Positions 21,861 through 31,658 of a stretch of DNA of 64,000 nt are shown here, piece after piece. This stretch comes from Gemella sp. GH3 (lineage in GTDB: Bacteria > Bacillota > Bacilli > Staphylococcales > Gemellaceae). Within the stretch, counting starts at the first letter, position 1, and the number at the start of each line of letters is the position of its first letter. The translations under genes and the position numbers were made by a program. The stretch lies in assembly GCF_013415425.1 (NCBI RefSeq), contig NZ_JACBYC010000083.1, forward strand, positions 1 to 64,000, given 5' to 3'. Below the pieces are notes generated by a model, which made no database searches, was not told where the DNA came from, and saw nothing but the letters and a program-made list of their open reading frames with translations.

Positions 21861-24800
21861 CTATTGTAAGTCTTCTTCGATTTCATCGTCTATTTCTACA
21901 TCATCATAGTCATCACTATCACTCATCAATCTTGATAATAAATCTTGCACTCCTGATTCTTGAGCATTTTCTTCAAGTTCACTACCTGATTCATCTTTTG
22001 TTGAATCAATATTTTGTATCTCTTCTGACACTTCTTGTTCTTTAGCATTATTATCTGATGTTTTGTTGATTGAATGATGTTCTACTGTATCTGAAATTTC
22101 AATTTGTGACAAGTCAACTTCATTATCATCTTTATCCATAACTCTAAAGTCCATACCTAAAGATTGCAACTCTTTCATTAATACTCTAAATGATTCTGGA
22201 ACTCCAGGACGAGGGATATTTTCTCCCTTAACGATAGCTTCGTATGTTTTTATACGTCCATTCGTATCATCAGATTTATAAGTTAAAATCTCTTGTAATG
22301 TGTACGCAGCTCCATAGGCTTCTAAAGCCCAAACTTCCATTTCACCAAATCTTTGTCCACCAAATTGTGCTTTTCCTCCTAGAGGTTGTTGAGTCACTAG
22401 TGAATAAGGTCCTATTGAACGAGCATGAAGTTTGTCATCGACCATGTGGGCCAATTTAATCATATACATTACACCCACTGAAACACGACTGTCGAAAGGT
22501 TCTCCAGTTCTACCATCGTATAGAACTGTCTTCGCATCTTTAGCCATTCCTGCTTCTGCTATCGTGTTCCATACATCTTCATCAGTAGCACCATCAAATA
22601 CTGGAGTAGCTATATGAATACCTAATTTTTTAGCAGCCATACCTAAGTGAAGCTCTAAAACTTGTCCAATATTCATACGTGACGGTACACCTAGAGGATT
22701 TAACATAACATCAACTGGTGTGCCGTCTGGTAAATATGGCATATCTTCTTCTGGAAGAATATTAGAAATAACCCCTTTATTTCCGTGACGACCAGCCATT
22801 TTATCTCCAACACGTATCTTACGTTTTTGAACGATAAATACTCTTACCAATTCATTAACACCATTAGCAAGCTCCGCTCCATTTTCACGTTTGAAAATTT
22901 TAACATCTGCAACTACACCGTCTGCTCCGTGAGGAACTCTTAATGATGTATCTCTAACTTCTTTAGATTTTGCTCCAAATATAGCATAAAGTAATTTTTC
23001 TTCTGGTGTTTGTTCAGTAACTCCTTTTGGTGTTACTTTTCCTACCAATATATCTCCATCTTTTACCTCTGCACCTATTCTTATAATACCGCGTGAATCT
23101 AGATTTTTAAGAGAATTTTCTCCTACATTAGGAATTTCTCTAGTTATTTCTTCTGGTCCTAATTTAGTGTCACGTGTTTCTATTTCATATTCTTCTAAGT
23201 GAATAGATGTATAAACATCATCTTTTACTAGACGCTCACTCATAATTACAGCATCTTCATAGTTATATCCATCCCAGTTAACAAAAGCAACTACTAAGTT
23301 TTTACCTAATGCTAACTCTCCTTTATCCATAGAAGGACCATCAGCTAAAATATCTTTTACATCAACTTTATCTCCTACCTTAACTATAGGCTTTTGATTA
23401 TATGATGTACTGTGGTTAGAACGAACGAACTTGTGGACTGGATAAGTATCTACATTACCTTTAACTTCTTCACCATCTAAAATTTCAATTCTACGAACTT
23501 TAATTTTTTTGGCATCTACATATTCTACTATACCTGGATATTTAGCTACTACTGCTGCTCCTGAATCTCTCGCAGACACGTGCTCCATACCAGTACCTAC
23601 AAAAGGTGCTTCCGTTATCATAAGTGGGACAGCTTGACGTTGCATGTTAGCTCCCATAAGTGCACGGTTAGAGTCATCATTTTCCAAGAATGGTATACAA
23701 GCTGTTGCCGCAGAAACTACTTGTTTTGGAGATACGTCCATATAATTCATCATTTCTTTTGGTTTTGTAGTATTATCTCCTCTAAATCTACATACTACCT
23801 CATCTTCTAAGAAATAACCATTTTCATCAATTTTTGAATTTGATTGCGCTACAACATATTTATCTTCTTTGTCAGCTGTTAAATACTCTACTTTCTTAGT
23901 TACATAAGGACGACCTTTTTCATCAATTTCTACTTTTCTATAAGGTGTCATAATAAAACCAAATTCATTAATTCTTGCATAAGAAGAAAGTGAGTTTATT
24001 AATCCTATGTTAGGACCCTCTGGTGTTTCAATTGGACACATACGTCCGTAGTGTGAATAGTGAACGTCACGAACTTCCATTCCAGCGCGCTCTCTAGTTA
24101 ACCCACCAGGTCCAAGTGCAGATAATCTTCTCTTATGTGTTAATTCACTTAATGGGTTAGTTTGGTCCATAAATTGAGATAATTGTGAACTTCCAAAAAA
24201 TTCTTTAATAATAGCTGTAACAGGTCTTACATTTATCAATTGTTGTGGTGTAACTTCTTCAGAATCTTGAATACTCATTCTTTCACGAACTACTCTTTCC
24301 ATACGTGAAATACCTACTCTAATTTGATTTTGCAATAATTCACCTATACAACGTAATCTTCTATTTCCTAGATGATCAATATCGTCAGCATTTCCTATCA
24401 ATTCATATTCAAAACCATCACTATTTCTTCTATTTCTTATAAGTAATAAGTAATAGTTAATACTTGCCACTATATCAGCTATTGACAATGTTAATAAATC
24501 TTTACTTGGAGATGCATTACCTATAATATGTAATACTTGATCTGCAGTAAGGCTATCTATATCGTAATTGTTTCCTACTTTTACAAAATTAACTACCTTA
24601 AATAATTGCAATTTAAGCACATCATTACCATCTAGAGATTCATTCATATCAAATTCTTTTATATTTGCTGTTGTAGAAAGTTGTTCTTGAATTTCATCTA
24701 ATATTTTTCTAGTTAACTTTGTACCTTTTTCTACTAAAACTTCTCCTGTTTCTGTATCTACTATTGGCTCTACCAATACTTGATTTTCTAGGCGTTCAGA

Positions 24801-25646
24801 AACATTTAATTTGTTATTAAGTTTATAACGTCCTACTTTGGCTAAATCATATCTTCTTGTATCAAAAAATCTTGCATATAAAGTAGCTTTAGCTGTTTCA
24901 ACATTTGTAGGCTCTCCTGGTCTTAATTTATCGTAAATAACTTTTAACGCAGTTGCTGTATCTCTATTTTCATCTTTTTCTAAAGTGTTTAGTAACTCGG
25001 CATCTTCTCCAAATAAATCTATTATTTCTTCATCTGTATTAAAACCTAGAGCTCTAATTAATGTAGTTAATGGTATTTTTCTAGTTCTATCTATCCTTGC
25101 ATAAACTAAACCTTTAATATCCTTTTCAAATTCTAACCACGCTCCACGATTAGGAATTACCGTAGTTTTATAAGCATTAGAAATATTTTTTACTTTTAAC
25201 TTATCATCTTCCGTAAAATAAACAGAAGGAGAACGAACAAGTTGAGAAACTATAACACGTTCCGCACCGTTTATAATAAAAGTCCCAGTATCTGTCATAA
25301 GAGGTAACTCACCCATAAATACTTCTTGTTCTTTTATCTCACCAGTTTCTTTATTAAGCAATCTAACTTTTACTCTTAAAGGTGCTGCATAAGTAGCGTC
25401 ACGTTCTTTAGATTCATCAATATTATATTTAGGTGTACCTAGTTTATAATCAATAAATTCTAAACTTAATTTATCGTTATTTCCTTCAATAGGTGAAACA
25501 TCTTTAAACACCTCTTTTACACCTGTTTCTAAAAATTTATCATAAGATAATGTTTGAATTTCTATCAAGTCTGGTAGATCAATGACTTCAGAAATTTTTG
25601 CATAGCTACGTCTCTCTCTATGTTTACCAAATTTTACTTTTTGCAA
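21861..25646 (-). CDS. rpoB: RNA polymerase subunit beta
   Basis: Beta subunit, about 1261 residues. The rifampicin pocket region is visible ([20 protein letters not shown], then [14 protein letters not shown]), as are [12 protein letters not shown] and the C-terminal anchor [16 protein letters not shown] long acidic C-terminal tail (about 85 residues of D, E and S) extends beyond the conserved end. I choose TTG 25646 (then [17 protein letters not shown]), 8 nt after the GAGGGG RBS. A GTG three codons upstream overlaps the RBS. It lies behind ybxB and has its own promoter. Confidence 0.97.
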   Translation of the reverse strand: MQKVKFGKHRERRSYAKISEVIDLPDLIEIQTLSYDKFLETGVKEVFKDVSPIEGNNDKLSLEFIDYKLGTPKYNIDESKERDATYAAPLRVKVRLLNKETGEIKEQEVFMGELPLMTDTGTFIINGAERVIVSQLVRSPSVYFTEDDKLKVKNISNAYKTTVIPNRGAWLEFEKDIKGLVYARIDRTRKIPLTTLIRALGFNTDEEIIDLFGEDAELLNTLEKDENRDTATALKVIYDKLRPGEPTNVETAKATLYARFFDTRRYDLAKVGRYKLNNKLNVSERLENQVLVEPIVDTETGEVLVEKGTKLTRKILDEIQEQLSTTANIKEFDMNESLDGNDVLKLQLFKVVNFVKVGNNYDIDSLTADQVLHIIGNASPSKDLLTLSIADIVASINYYLLLIRNRRNSDGFEYELIGNADDIDHLGNRRLRCIGELLQNQIRVGISRMERVVRERMSIQDSEEVTPQQLINVRPVTAIIKEFFGSSQLSQFMDQTNPLSELTHKRRLSALGPGGLTRERAGMEVRDVHYSHYGRMCPIETPEGPNIGLINSLSSYARINEFGFIMTPYRKVEIDEKGRPYVTKKVEYLTADKEDKYVVAQSNSKIDENGYFLEDEVVCRFRGDNTTKPKEMMNYMDVSPKQVVSAATACIPFLENDDSNRALMGANMQRQAVPLMITEAPFVGTGMEHVSARDSGAAVVAKYPGIVEYVDAKKIKVRRIEILDGEEVKGNVDTYPVHKFVRSNHSTSYNQKPIVKVGDKVDVKDILADGPSMDKGELALGKNLVVAFVNWDGYNYEDAVIMSERLVKDDVYTSIHLEEYEIETRDTKLGPEEITREIPNVGENSLKNLDSRGIIRIGAEVKDGDILVGKVTPKGVTEQTPEEKLLYAIFGAKSKEVRDTSLRVPHGADGVVADVKIFKRENGAELANGVNELVRVFIVQKRKIRVGDKMAGRHGNKGVISNILPEEDMPYLPDGTPVDVMLNPLGVPSRMNIGQVLELHLGMAAKKLGIHIATPVFDGATDEDVWNTIAEAGMAKDAKTVLYDGRTGEPFDSRVSVGVMYMIKLAHMVDDKLHARSIGPYSLVTQQPLGGKAQFGGQRFGEMEVWALEAYGAAYTLQEILTYKSDDTNGRIKTYEAIVKGENIPRPGVPESFRVLMKELQSLGMDFRVMDKDDNEVDLSQIEISDTVEHHSINKTSDNNAKEQEVSEEIQNIDSTKDESGSELEENAQESGVQDLLSRLMSDSDDYDDVEIDDEIEEDLQ

Positions 25647-25741
25647 CTGTGTCACCCCTCAAATTTTTTAAAAATAATCTCAACAAAATATGTAATTTTC
25701 ATTAGATTTCAGCACATTTTGTTAATGACTTTCGTAATCTT

Positions 25742-25769
25742 ATTATAAAAACAATTAAATTACTTGCAA
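25742..25769 (-). promoter_or_regulatory. Promoter of rpoB-rpoC
   Basis: TTGCAA (25764-25769), 16 nt, TATAAT (25742-25747). The roughly 90-nt 5' UTR contains an imperfect hairpin (AACAAAATATGT near 25682 with ACATTTTGTT near 25715). Confidence 0.75.
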
Positions 25770-25795
25770 TATATCATTCTATCATTTTTTCTAAA

Positions 25796-26401
25796 TTAAG
25801 TCAATTTTTTTATTGATTTTAATATATAATATCCTTTATTTTTAGCTACAACTTCAACATTCGAAAAAATATCTTGTATTAATTTTTTGCAACTAGCCAT
25901 TCCCTGCTTTTTCTGAATTACTACCCATAGTTCTCCATTATAATTTAGTCTGTTGTAACTTTGTTTTATCATTTTATGAACAATTTCTTTCCCAGCTCTA
26001 ATCGGCGGATTAGTAAGTATTATATCAAAATTCTTTTCTACATTATCTAAGGCATTATTTTCCAAAAATTTAACAGTTGATTCTATATTATTTAATTGAA
26101 TGTTTTTTTGTGCTAATAATAAACTTCTACTATTGATATCTATCATTGTATAATTGTAATTTTTATAAATAGTGGATAAAAAAATAGTAACTACTCCATA
26201 ACCACAACCTAAATCACAAACTTCAGCTTCTTCTTTAGTGCTAGAAAAATTTTCTAACATAGTCTTTGTTCCAAAATCAATATTTCCCTTTGAAAAAACT
26301 CCATTATCTGTATAAAAATAATATTTTTTATCGTTAATGTAACCACTAATCTTGCGTTCATTACTATTTGAATTAGGTTTGTTAGTATAATAATGTTCCA
26401 T
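25796..26401 (-). CDS. ybxB: Class I SAM-dependent methyltransferase, RsmC-like (YbxB)
   Basis: Probable rRNA guanine-N2 methyltransferase of 201 residues. The SAM-binding motif I is CDLGCGYGVVTIFL and the catalytic motif is LTNPPIRAG, the NPPF/I type of RsmC/RlmG-like enzymes. I start at ATG 26401 (MEHYYTNKPNS), matching B. subtilis YbxB and preceded by AGGTGAT. The frame continues 13 codons upstream, but through the rplL terminator. The position between rplL and rpoB is conserved in Bacillus. Confidence 0.88.
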   Translation of the reverse strand: MEHYYTNKPNSNSNERKISGYINDKKYYFYTDNGVFSKGNIDFGTKTMLENFSSTKEEAEVCDLGCGYGVVTIFLSTIYKNYNYTMIDINSRSLLLAQKNIQLNNIESTVKFLENNALDNVEKNFDIILTNPPIRAGKEIVHKMIKQSYNRLNYNGELWVVIQKKQGMASCKKLIQDIFSNVEVVAKNKGYYILKSIKKLT

Positions 26402-26415
26402 AATATCACCTATAA

Positions 26416-26460
26416 TTAAAAAAGTATATCTCCGTAGCACAGCTAACTTGAGATATACTT
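26416..26460 (-). terminator. Terminator after rplL
   Basis: An 11-bp perfect stem (26422-26432 with 26450-26460) whose loop carries a nested TAGC/GCTA dyad, then TTTTTT. It reaches almost to the ybxB RBS, so ybxB and rpoB receive only readthrough or their own transcripts. Confidence 0.85.
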
Positions 26461-26541
26461 ATCTGTTATTATCATCGTATCAATATTCTCAAATAGAATA
26501 TTTATGTTAATTTTACATCTATCTAATTAGTTAAAATTCAA

Positions 26542-26904
26542 TTATTTAACTTCTACTGAAGCTCCAACTTCTTCTAATTTAGCTTTGATTTCTTCAGCTT
26601 CTTCTTTAGAAACTCCTTCTTTAAGAGTTGATGGCGCACCGTCAACTTTTTCTTTAGCTTCTTTTAGTCCGTCTCCAGTGATTTCACGAACAACTTTGAT
26701 TACTTTAATTTTTTGGTCTCCAGCTGATGCTAATACTACATCAAACTCAGTTTTTTCTTCTGCAGCTCCTGCTCCTGCTCCTCCAACTACAGCTACAGGC
26801 GCAGCAGCAGTTACTCCGAATTCTTCTTCAATAGCTTTTACTAAATCATTTAATTCTAAAACTGACATAGTTTTGATTGCTTCTAAAATTTGTTCTTTAG
26901 TCAT
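26542..26904 (-). CDS. rplL: 50S ribosomal protein L7/L12
   Basis: Stalk protein that recruits translation GTPases. The 120 residues show the N-terminal dimerisation helices, the Ala/Gly hinge ([21 protein letters not shown]) and the C-terminal domain with [20 protein letters not shown]. It lies 45 nt behind rplJ, the usual unit controlled by the L10 leader. Confidence 0.98.
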   Translation of the reverse strand: MTKEQILEAIKTMSVLELNDLVKAIEEEFGVTAAAPVAVVGGAGAGAAEEKTEFDVVLASAGDQKIKVIKVVREITGDGLKEAKEKVDGAPSTLKEGVSKEEAEEIKAKLEEVGASVEVK

Positions 26905-26949
26905 TATATAATTCCTCCGATTTTTTAATTAAATTAATTTTATTTTTTA

Positions 26950-27450
26950 TTAAGCTTCTTGTTCAGCTTTTTGATCTGCAACAGCTTTAACTGCTAAAGC
27001 AGTATTTCTCATAGGTGCTGTTAACACAGATAGCAACATAGAAAGTAACCCTTCTTTGCTTGGTAATGTCGCAATAGCTTTAACTTCTTCTAATGAAGCA
27101 ACTTTACCTTCAATAACTCCCGCTTTAATTTCTAAATTCTCGTGTTCTTTAGCGAAATCGTTAAGAACTCTAGCTGGAGCTACTACGTCTTCAGTTGAAA
27201 AAGCAACAGCATTAGGTCCAGTTAAAACTTCATTTAAACCTTCAATTCCTACTTGTTCCATTGCACGACGTACTAGTGAGTTTTTGTAAACTTTGAATGT
27301 TAATCCTTCTTTACGCATATTATCACGCAGTTCTGTTACTTCAGCAACATTTAATCCACGATAATCTGCAATAACGATTGATGAACTTGCTTTAATTTCT
27401 TCAGCAATTTGATTTACAAGTTCTTGTTTTTTCTCAATAGCTTTTGACAT
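26950..27450 (-). CDS. rplJ: 50S ribosomal protein L10
   Basis: Binds 23S rRNA and anchors L7/L12 dimers through its C-terminal helix. The 166 residues contain [29 protein letters not shown] and the LTGPNAVAF segment. The L10-(L7/L12) complex is the expected ligand of the leader RNA just upstream. Confidence 0.98.
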   Translation of the reverse strand: MSKAIEKKQELVNQIAEEIKASSSIVIADYRGLNVAEVTELRDNMRKEGLTFKVYKNSLVRRAMEQVGIEGLNEVLTGPNAVAFSTEDVVAPARVLNDFAKEHENLEIKAGVIEGKVASLEEVKAIATLPSKEGLLSMLLSVLTAPMRNTALAVKAVADQKAEQEA

Positions 27451-27494
27451 TGAATTTCCTCCTAATTAGATTTATCAATCTCAATTGTACCAAA

Positions 27495-27613
27495 AAAGAA
27501 CCCTTTTATATGTGAGAACATATAAAAGGGCATAATATAATACTCTTTAATATTGTCCTCGGTAGGATATTAAGGATAACTCCCCCTACTGTCTTAGGTA
27601 CATCTTAACTGAC
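27495..27613 (-). ncRNA. L10 leader RNA (rplJL attenuator)
   Basis: Between a consensus promoter and rplJ the transcript carries an L10-leader-like region (CCTAAGACAGTAGGGGGAG ... CCTACCGAGGAC). It ends in a strong terminator (27501-27530, CCCTTTTATATG arms) with TTCTTTTTT. Assignment rests on position plus recognisable conserved segments. Confidence 0.85.
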
Positions 27614-27619
27614 TTAAAT

Positions 27620-27648
27620 ATTATATACTAGAAAAAAGAAATTGTCAA
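27620..27648 (-). promoter_or_regulatory. Consensus promoter of rplJL
   Basis: TTGACA (27643-27648), 17 nt, TATAAT (27620-27625). It starts 10 nt after the queT stop, and no terminator separates queT from it. Confidence 0.93.
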
Positions 27649-27657
27649 TAATATTTT

Positions 27658-28188
27658 TTATTTTTTAAATATTTTTTCTAAATTTATAGTTTTGTGTAAT
27701 ATTTCTGTTAATACAACACCTATTACCATTACAATAATTTGTGATAATAATAGACCTCCATATATTGATAAAAATATATTCCAATCAAAAGCTATCTTAG
27801 ATCCGTTATCTCCAGAAAATACTGCAATTTCATAAGCTATTATAGGCATACATACTATTAAATATATAACGATATTAATTATATGTCTTATAATTCTATT
27901 TTTTATAAATTTAAAAATGCATATACTTATAAATAAAGCCAAACCTGTTCCTAATGTTCCAAAAAAAACATCAACCAATCCTAGAGGACTGAATAAATTA
28001 GCTATAGCTACACCTAAAGTTAACGGTAGCCAAAACAATTTATTAAATACTACTAATTGCGTCAAAGATTCACTAAATCTAAATTGAATAGAACCATAAG
28101 AAAAACTCAGATTAGATATAGTTAGAACTACATATATTGCTGTTATTAACGCTTGAACAGTTAAAATTTTAATTTTGTTATTTCTCAT
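27658..28188 (-). CDS. queT: QueT-family transporter (putative queuosine-precursor ECF S component)
   Basis: A polytopic membrane protein of 176 residues with about five to six helices. It shows QueT family marks such as QFRFSESLTQLVVF and LGVAIANLFSPLGLVDVFFGTLGT. Such proteins are thought to import queuosine precursors with an energy-coupling module, which is not in this window. The attenuating leader upstream fits ligand control. The ATG at 28188 follows AAAGGAG. Confidence 0.9.
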   Translation of the reverse strand: MRNNKIKILTVQALITAIYVVLTISNLSFSYGSIQFRFSESLTQLVVFNKLFWLPLTLGVAIANLFSPLGLVDVFFGTLGTGLALFISICIFKFIKNRIIRHIINIVIYLIVCMPIIAYEIAVFSGDNGSKIAFDWNIFLSIYGGLLLSQIIVMVIGVVLTEILHKTINLEKIFKK

Positions 28189-28204
28189 TTTATCTCCTTT
28201 ATTA

Positions 28205-28310
28205 GTTTAAGAGAAAAAATAAAAGAAGCTCTCATTAAATAATAAAATTTAATAGAGCATCCTTATCTATAGTTTTTTTTATAGATGGATCTCTCAAACA
28301 TCTTATTTTA
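28205..28310 (-). promoter_or_regulatory. Riboswitch-like attenuator leader of queT (class unresolved)
   Basis: Two mutually exclusive hairpins are visible in the minus transcript. The upstream one pairs GAGAGATCC with GGATGCTCT (28254-28295) around an inner ATCTATA/TATAGAT stem with an A8 loop. The downstream terminator (28228-28258) pairs GCTCT-ATTAAA with TTTAAT-GAGAGC and ends in TTCTTTTATTTTTT. They share GCTCT (28254-28258). queT genes often carry preQ1 riboswitches. An alternative AGATG/CATCT stem followed by ATAAAAAAAACTA is reminiscent of preQ1-I, but I could not find its loop-tail pairing. Confidence 0.65.
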
Positions 28311-28442
28311 TTATGATATACAATGTTAACATTATATCGTTTTTTAGTCAACTACCTATAAAAAATTAAAGTTATAAAAAATATTTTTTATCCCTCAACA
28401 TAATTTATAAAACACTATCTTTTCACATATAAATAACAAAAA

Positions 28443-28492
28443 AAATAAAACAATAATCTTATCTCCCCCCCAATAAAGTTATTGTTTTATTT
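28443..28492 (-). terminator. Terminator after the ABC ATPase gene
   Basis: A 14-bp perfect stem (28443-28456 with 28479-28492) whose loop holds a G7 run in the transcript, followed by eight Ts. It starts 3 nt after the ABC stop and shows the full-length frame is the end of that unit. Confidence 0.9.
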
Positions 28493-28495
28493 ATA

Positions 28496-29106
28496 TTAAG
28501 CGTGTAAACTTATAACTTCATCACATAACTCTTCTATATCTGTTCTTATATGAGAAGTTAATATAATAATTTTGTCATCACTCATATATCTTTTTATATA
28601 ATCTCTTGTTTTTTGCGCTGATTTTTCATATAAGCCGCTAAAACATTCATCTAATATGAGAGTTTTAGGATTTGTCATAAACGCTTGAATTAATAACATT
28701 TTTTGTTTTGTTCCTAATGATAGATGCTTATATTTTTTATTTCTATGTTCCCACAAATCATAGAAATCTAACCAATAATCTAAATTAATTTCATCTTTCT
28801 TATCAGAAAATTTTTTTATTATATTCAAATTCTCAAGCAATGTATAATCTTCCATAAAGCTAGGATTTTCTATAATAATTCCTGCATCTTCAATAGAATT
28901 TAAAGGATTTCTTATTTTTTTACCATTTGCAAAACATCACCTTTATCAAGTGCTATATAACCACAAATAGCTTTCATTATTAATGTTTTTCCACTACAAT
29001 TTCTTCCTAATATTCCGTATATTTTACCCTCAACAAAACTCATATTTATATTGTCTAATACGCTTTTGCCACGATATTTCTTCGTCCCATTTTTTATTTC
29101 TATCAT
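28496..29106 (-). pseudogene. ABC transporter ATPase with -1 frameshift at an A7 run
   Basis: Two frames together encode a complete ABC ATPase of about 203 residues. The first, from ATG 29106, holds the Walker A loop GRNCSGKT (residues 34-41) and ends GTA-AAA-AAA-TAA at about 28912. Shifting -1 in the seven As continues directly as IRNPLNSIEDAGIIIENPSF (28906 downward). It then reaches the signature LSLGTKQK, Walker B TLILDECF and the H-loop ILTSH, ending at 28496. All motifs are intact, so decay is recent or the shift is functional, since A-AAA-AAA is a classic slippery heptamer. The family resembles the small bacitracin/lantibiotic-type export or immunity ATPases. No permease gene is adjacent. 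Confidence 0.75.
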
Positions 29107-29156
29107 ATTTACCCCCTATAAATCGAATTTCAAAAATATTTATATAGTACAAATTA

Positions 29157-29456
29157 TCACAAAAAATATATAAACAACAAATGAGAATAAGATATATATT
29201 TCACTAAAAAATATATACTGTTATTACTATTTACTAACATACTTTTTAAAATAGAATTTCCAAAGGTTCCTGCTAAATTGACTACATACCAACCATTCCA
29301 TACAGTTTTCTCAAGATAGCCGGTATGAGTTACACTATTACTATTAACCCAAATACCATTTAAAGAACTGATGTACCTGGCATTGGCTACATCTAAACTT
29401 GTTCCAAGTAATGTCATTATAAAAACTGCTACTATTATTTTTTTTAATTTTTTCAT
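29157..29456 (-). CDS. Small secreted peptide of unknown function
   Basis: A 99-residue product with a clear type I signal peptide: MKKLKK, a hydrophobic core, and an AXA site at A24-N-A26. The mature part begins RYISSLNGIW, is rich in W, N, S and G, and ends in an unexpected hydrophobic stretch (IYFLVKYISYSHLLFIYFL). The RBS GAAAGGAT is well placed. It sits 50 nt upstream of the ABC ATPase gene in the same direction, a setting typical of bacteriocin or peptide-plus-immunity cassettes. I see no convincing match to lactococcin 972 or another named family. The hydrophobic tail may mean a 3' frameshift or a membrane anchor. Confidence 0.55.
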   Translation of the reverse strand: MKKLKKIIVAVFIMTLLGTSLDVANARYISSLNGIWVNSNSVTHTGYLEKTVWNGWYVVNLAGTFGNSILKSMLVNSNNSIYFLVKYISYSHLLFIYFL

Positions 29457-29634
29457 TGTTGTTTATCCTTTCTTATTTACTCCCTTAAGAATTATCCCTA
29501 TGAGGTCATTACATAGTACAATTTACACAAAGTAAAGTTAGATATACAACAGTTTTTAAAAATTTTATAAAAAAATATTTAGCATAAAGATTCTAAGCTT
29601 TACAATATTATTGAATCTTATATACCTAGAAATT

Positions 29635-29668
29635 AAAAAAGTAGTCTGTAAAATAATACAAACTACTT
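29635..29668 (-). terminator. Terminator of the PTS EIIC gene
   Basis: AAAGTAGT pairs with ACTACTTT with an extended TGT/ACA helix, then a T6 tract (plus A-run 29635-29640). A second, weaker dyad (29587-29593 with 29613-29619) follows in the gap before the secreted peptide. Confidence 0.8.
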
Positions 29669-29679
29669 TCTTTAACTAA

Positions 29680-30735
29680 TTATAAACTTTCTGTTTTATA
29701 AGCATCTTTTTTGTAAAGTTTTAATACGTCTGAACATATTTTATCAAAAACAAATGCTGCTACAAAAGGAATTACAATAAATGATAATATTATATAAGGA
29801 ACTTGAGTTGATAATTCAGCTGCTTTTACTGGACCAATAAGACCAATAATTCCAAATCCTGCACTACTTTTATCTCCTAATACGTTAAATAACCAACCAG
29901 AAAATCCTGCAGTTGCTGCTGTTAAAAATATAGGTACTAAAAGTAATGGCGTTCTCGCACAGTTAGGCATCATTAATTTAATTGCACCTAATAAAATAGC
30001 CCAACTAACTCCTTTTGGATTCTTAGCTTTTATAGATCCTATCATAAGAACTGCTGCTGCTGAAACTACTCCTAGCGCTGCTGCTCCTGCTCCTAAGTTG
30101 TTAGCGTTAGAGAATAATACTATTCCCATTGCTACTGTAGATACAGGCGTAACTATGAATAAAGAAAAAGACATTGCGATTAATATACACATTAATAGAG
30201 GCTGTAATGTAGTAAATGTTAATACTCCATCAGCTAATAAATTAGTCAATTTCTTCATATATGGTAAAGTTAACAGTCCTATAAATGCTGGAACTGCTCC
30301 TCCTATAATAGGTAAAAATATAATAGTAAGAGAACCAAATTTTCCACTAACTGCTCTAATAATTACTACAGCAACTAAAGAAACTAATAAGACATTAAAT
30401 AAATCACCCATTGGGGTAGCTGTATATAATTTTGTTTCTGCATTATAAACTATTGATCCGCTTCCTGCTAATATGGCACTTCCTAAAACGGCTGTTTCTA
30501 AAGCAGAAAACTTAAGCGTCATTCCAATAGCAACACCAACTAATACAGGAACAGCAAATTGTAACAGATAGACTGCTTGCCCTAACATAGCAAAAACATC
30601 AGTCAAGAAATACTTACCTAAATACTTAAAGACTGCTGATAAAACTGCATTAGCAATTAAACCTGCCACTATTCCTAAAGCCATTCCATTTAAAACCGTA
30701 TTAAACAATTTTTTAAAACCTAGTTTTTCTTGCAT
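29680..30735 (-). CDS. PTS EIIC-like permease (PfoR-type, stand-alone)
   Basis: A 351-residue polytopic membrane protein with about nine to ten helices and many Gly/Ala-rich segments. It resembles the stand-alone EIIC family to which PfoR belongs (VPVLVGVAIGMTLKFSALE, NPKGVSWAILLGAIKLMMPN). No EIIA or EIIB domain is fused or adjacent, so the substrate and whether it is phosphotransferase-dependent are unknown. It is monocistronic, with its own promoter and terminator and the RBS AAAGGAG. Confidence 0.8.
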   Translation of the reverse strand: MQEKLGFKKLFNTVLNGMALGIVAGLIANAVLSAVFKYLGKYFLTDVFAMLGQAVYLLQFAVPVLVGVAIGMTLKFSALETAVLGSAILAGSGSIVYNAETKLYTATPMGDLFNVLLVSLVAVVIIRAVSGKFGSLTIIFLPIIGGAVPAFIGLLTLPYMKKLTNLLADGVLTFTTLQPLLMCILIAMSFSLFIVTPVSTVAMGIVLFSNANNLGAGAAALGVVSAAAVLMIGSIKAKNPKGVSWAILLGAIKLMMPNCARTPLLLVPIFLTAATAGFSGWLFNVLGDKSSAGFGIIGLIGPVKAAELSTQVPYIILSFIVIPFVAAFVFDKICSDVLKLYKKDAYKTESL

Positions 30736-30770
30736 AATATTCTCCTTTACATTAAATTATTATAGTAATT

Positions 30771-30798
30771 ATAATAACATATTTTCTGAAAAAAGCAA
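30771..30798 (-). promoter_or_regulatory. Promoter of the PTS EIIC gene
   Basis: TTGCTT (30793-30798), 16 nt, TATTAT (30771-30776), with an overlapping TATAAT slightly further downstream. Confidence 0.6.
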
Positions 30799-30889
30799 TA
30801 TTTAACATAAAGGTTCAAATTAACTTCATGCTTATACTATATTAAAACATAATAAATTTTATTAATTGATATAGATAATATATGGTTCA

Positions 30890-30928
30890 TAATATAAATA
30901 CTTCAAAAATAACATTTTTGAAGTATTT
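30890..30928 (-). terminator. Terminator of mnmG-rsmG
   Basis: Perfect 15-bp arms (30896-30910 and 30914-30928) with a 3-nt loop. The U-tract is short (TTTATATT). Confidence 0.8.
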
Positions 30929-30943
30929 ATTCATTTTATAATT

Positions 30944-31654
30944 CTATAATATAGGATTTTTATTAGGCGTTCCCGCTTTTCTAGGATATTTTTTAGTTGT
31001 TCTTTTATTTTTTCTTATTTTAAGAATATGACGTTCTTCTCCTTCAACATAGAATAAATCATCACTTTCTAAAATTCCTCCTAAAACGTTTATAGCTTTA
31101 GATGCTTCTAGTTTTTCTTCGTTACATTTTTGAGCTTTTAAACTTAAAAAATAACCGTCTAATTTTACTAATGGTATACATAATTCAGATAAAACATTAA
31201 GTCTTGCTACTGCTCTTGCTGTTACAACATCGAAACTTTCTCTAAAATTATCTTTTTGGCCAAAATCTTCTGCCCTCCCATGCACAAAAATACAGTCTTT
31301 TAAGTCTAATTCTTCTGCCAATAAATTCAAAAATTTTATTCGTTTATTAAGTGAATCAACTATAGTTACTTCTAAATGTGGGTATATTATTTTTAGAGGA
31401 ATAGACGGAAAACCTGCACCACTTCCAACATCACAAATACTTTTTACATTTTTAAAATCAAAGTAAAATGACGTGGCTATAGAATCATAGAAATGTTTTG
31501 TATAAAATTCATCTTCATCAGTTATTGCTGTTAAATTTATTCTTTCATTCCAATAAAATACTAATTGAAAATATTTTTTAAATTGATCTTTTTGTTTATC
31601 TGTTAAATTTATACCATTATTTTCTAAATGTTTGTAAAATTGATTTTTATCCAT
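30944..31654 (-). CDS. rsmG: 16S rRNA (guanine527-N7)-methyltransferase
   Basis: Methylates G527 of 16S rRNA. The 236 residues show the N-terminal [12 protein letters not shown] motif, SAM motif [17 protein letters not shown] and the VTARAVARL segment, with a basic C-terminal tail. It starts 4 nt after the mnmG stop and its RBS lies inside the mnmG coding end. The mnmG-rsmG pair is conserved next to the origin in many Firmicutes. Confidence 0.97.
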   Translation of the reverse strand: MDKNQFYKHLENNGINLTDKQKDQFKKYFQLVFYWNERINLTAITDEDEFYTKHFYDSIATSFYFDFKNVKSICDVGSGAGFPSIPLKIIYPHLEVTIVDSLNKRIKFLNLLAEELDLKDCIFVHGRAEDFGQKDNFRESFDVVTARAVARLNVLSELCIPLVKLDGYFLSLKAQKCNEEKLEASKAINVLGGILESDDLFYVEGEERHILKIRKNKRTTKKYPRKAGTPNKNPIL

Positions 31655-31658
31655 ATTT

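Noticed and set aside
25647-25655. GTG start of rpoB three codons upstream
   Set aside because: It overlaps GAGGGG; TTG at 25646 has proper spacing and fits the family N-terminus.
26585-26911. Plus-strand reading frame opposite rplL
   Set aside because: A mirror of the codon bias of rplL, with no RBS or family resemblance; similar antisense frames over tuf, rpoB, pheS, thiI and the transporters were dismissed for the same reason.
28265-28310. Firm preQ1-I riboswitch call for the queT leader
   Set aside because: Stem and A-rich tail resemble it, but the required loop-tail pairing was not found.
29157-29456. Assignment of the secreted peptide to lactococcin 972
   Set aside because: The signal peptide and Trp/Asn content fit loosely, but the expected GGGxW and YSxYxHxxxxH patterns are not present.
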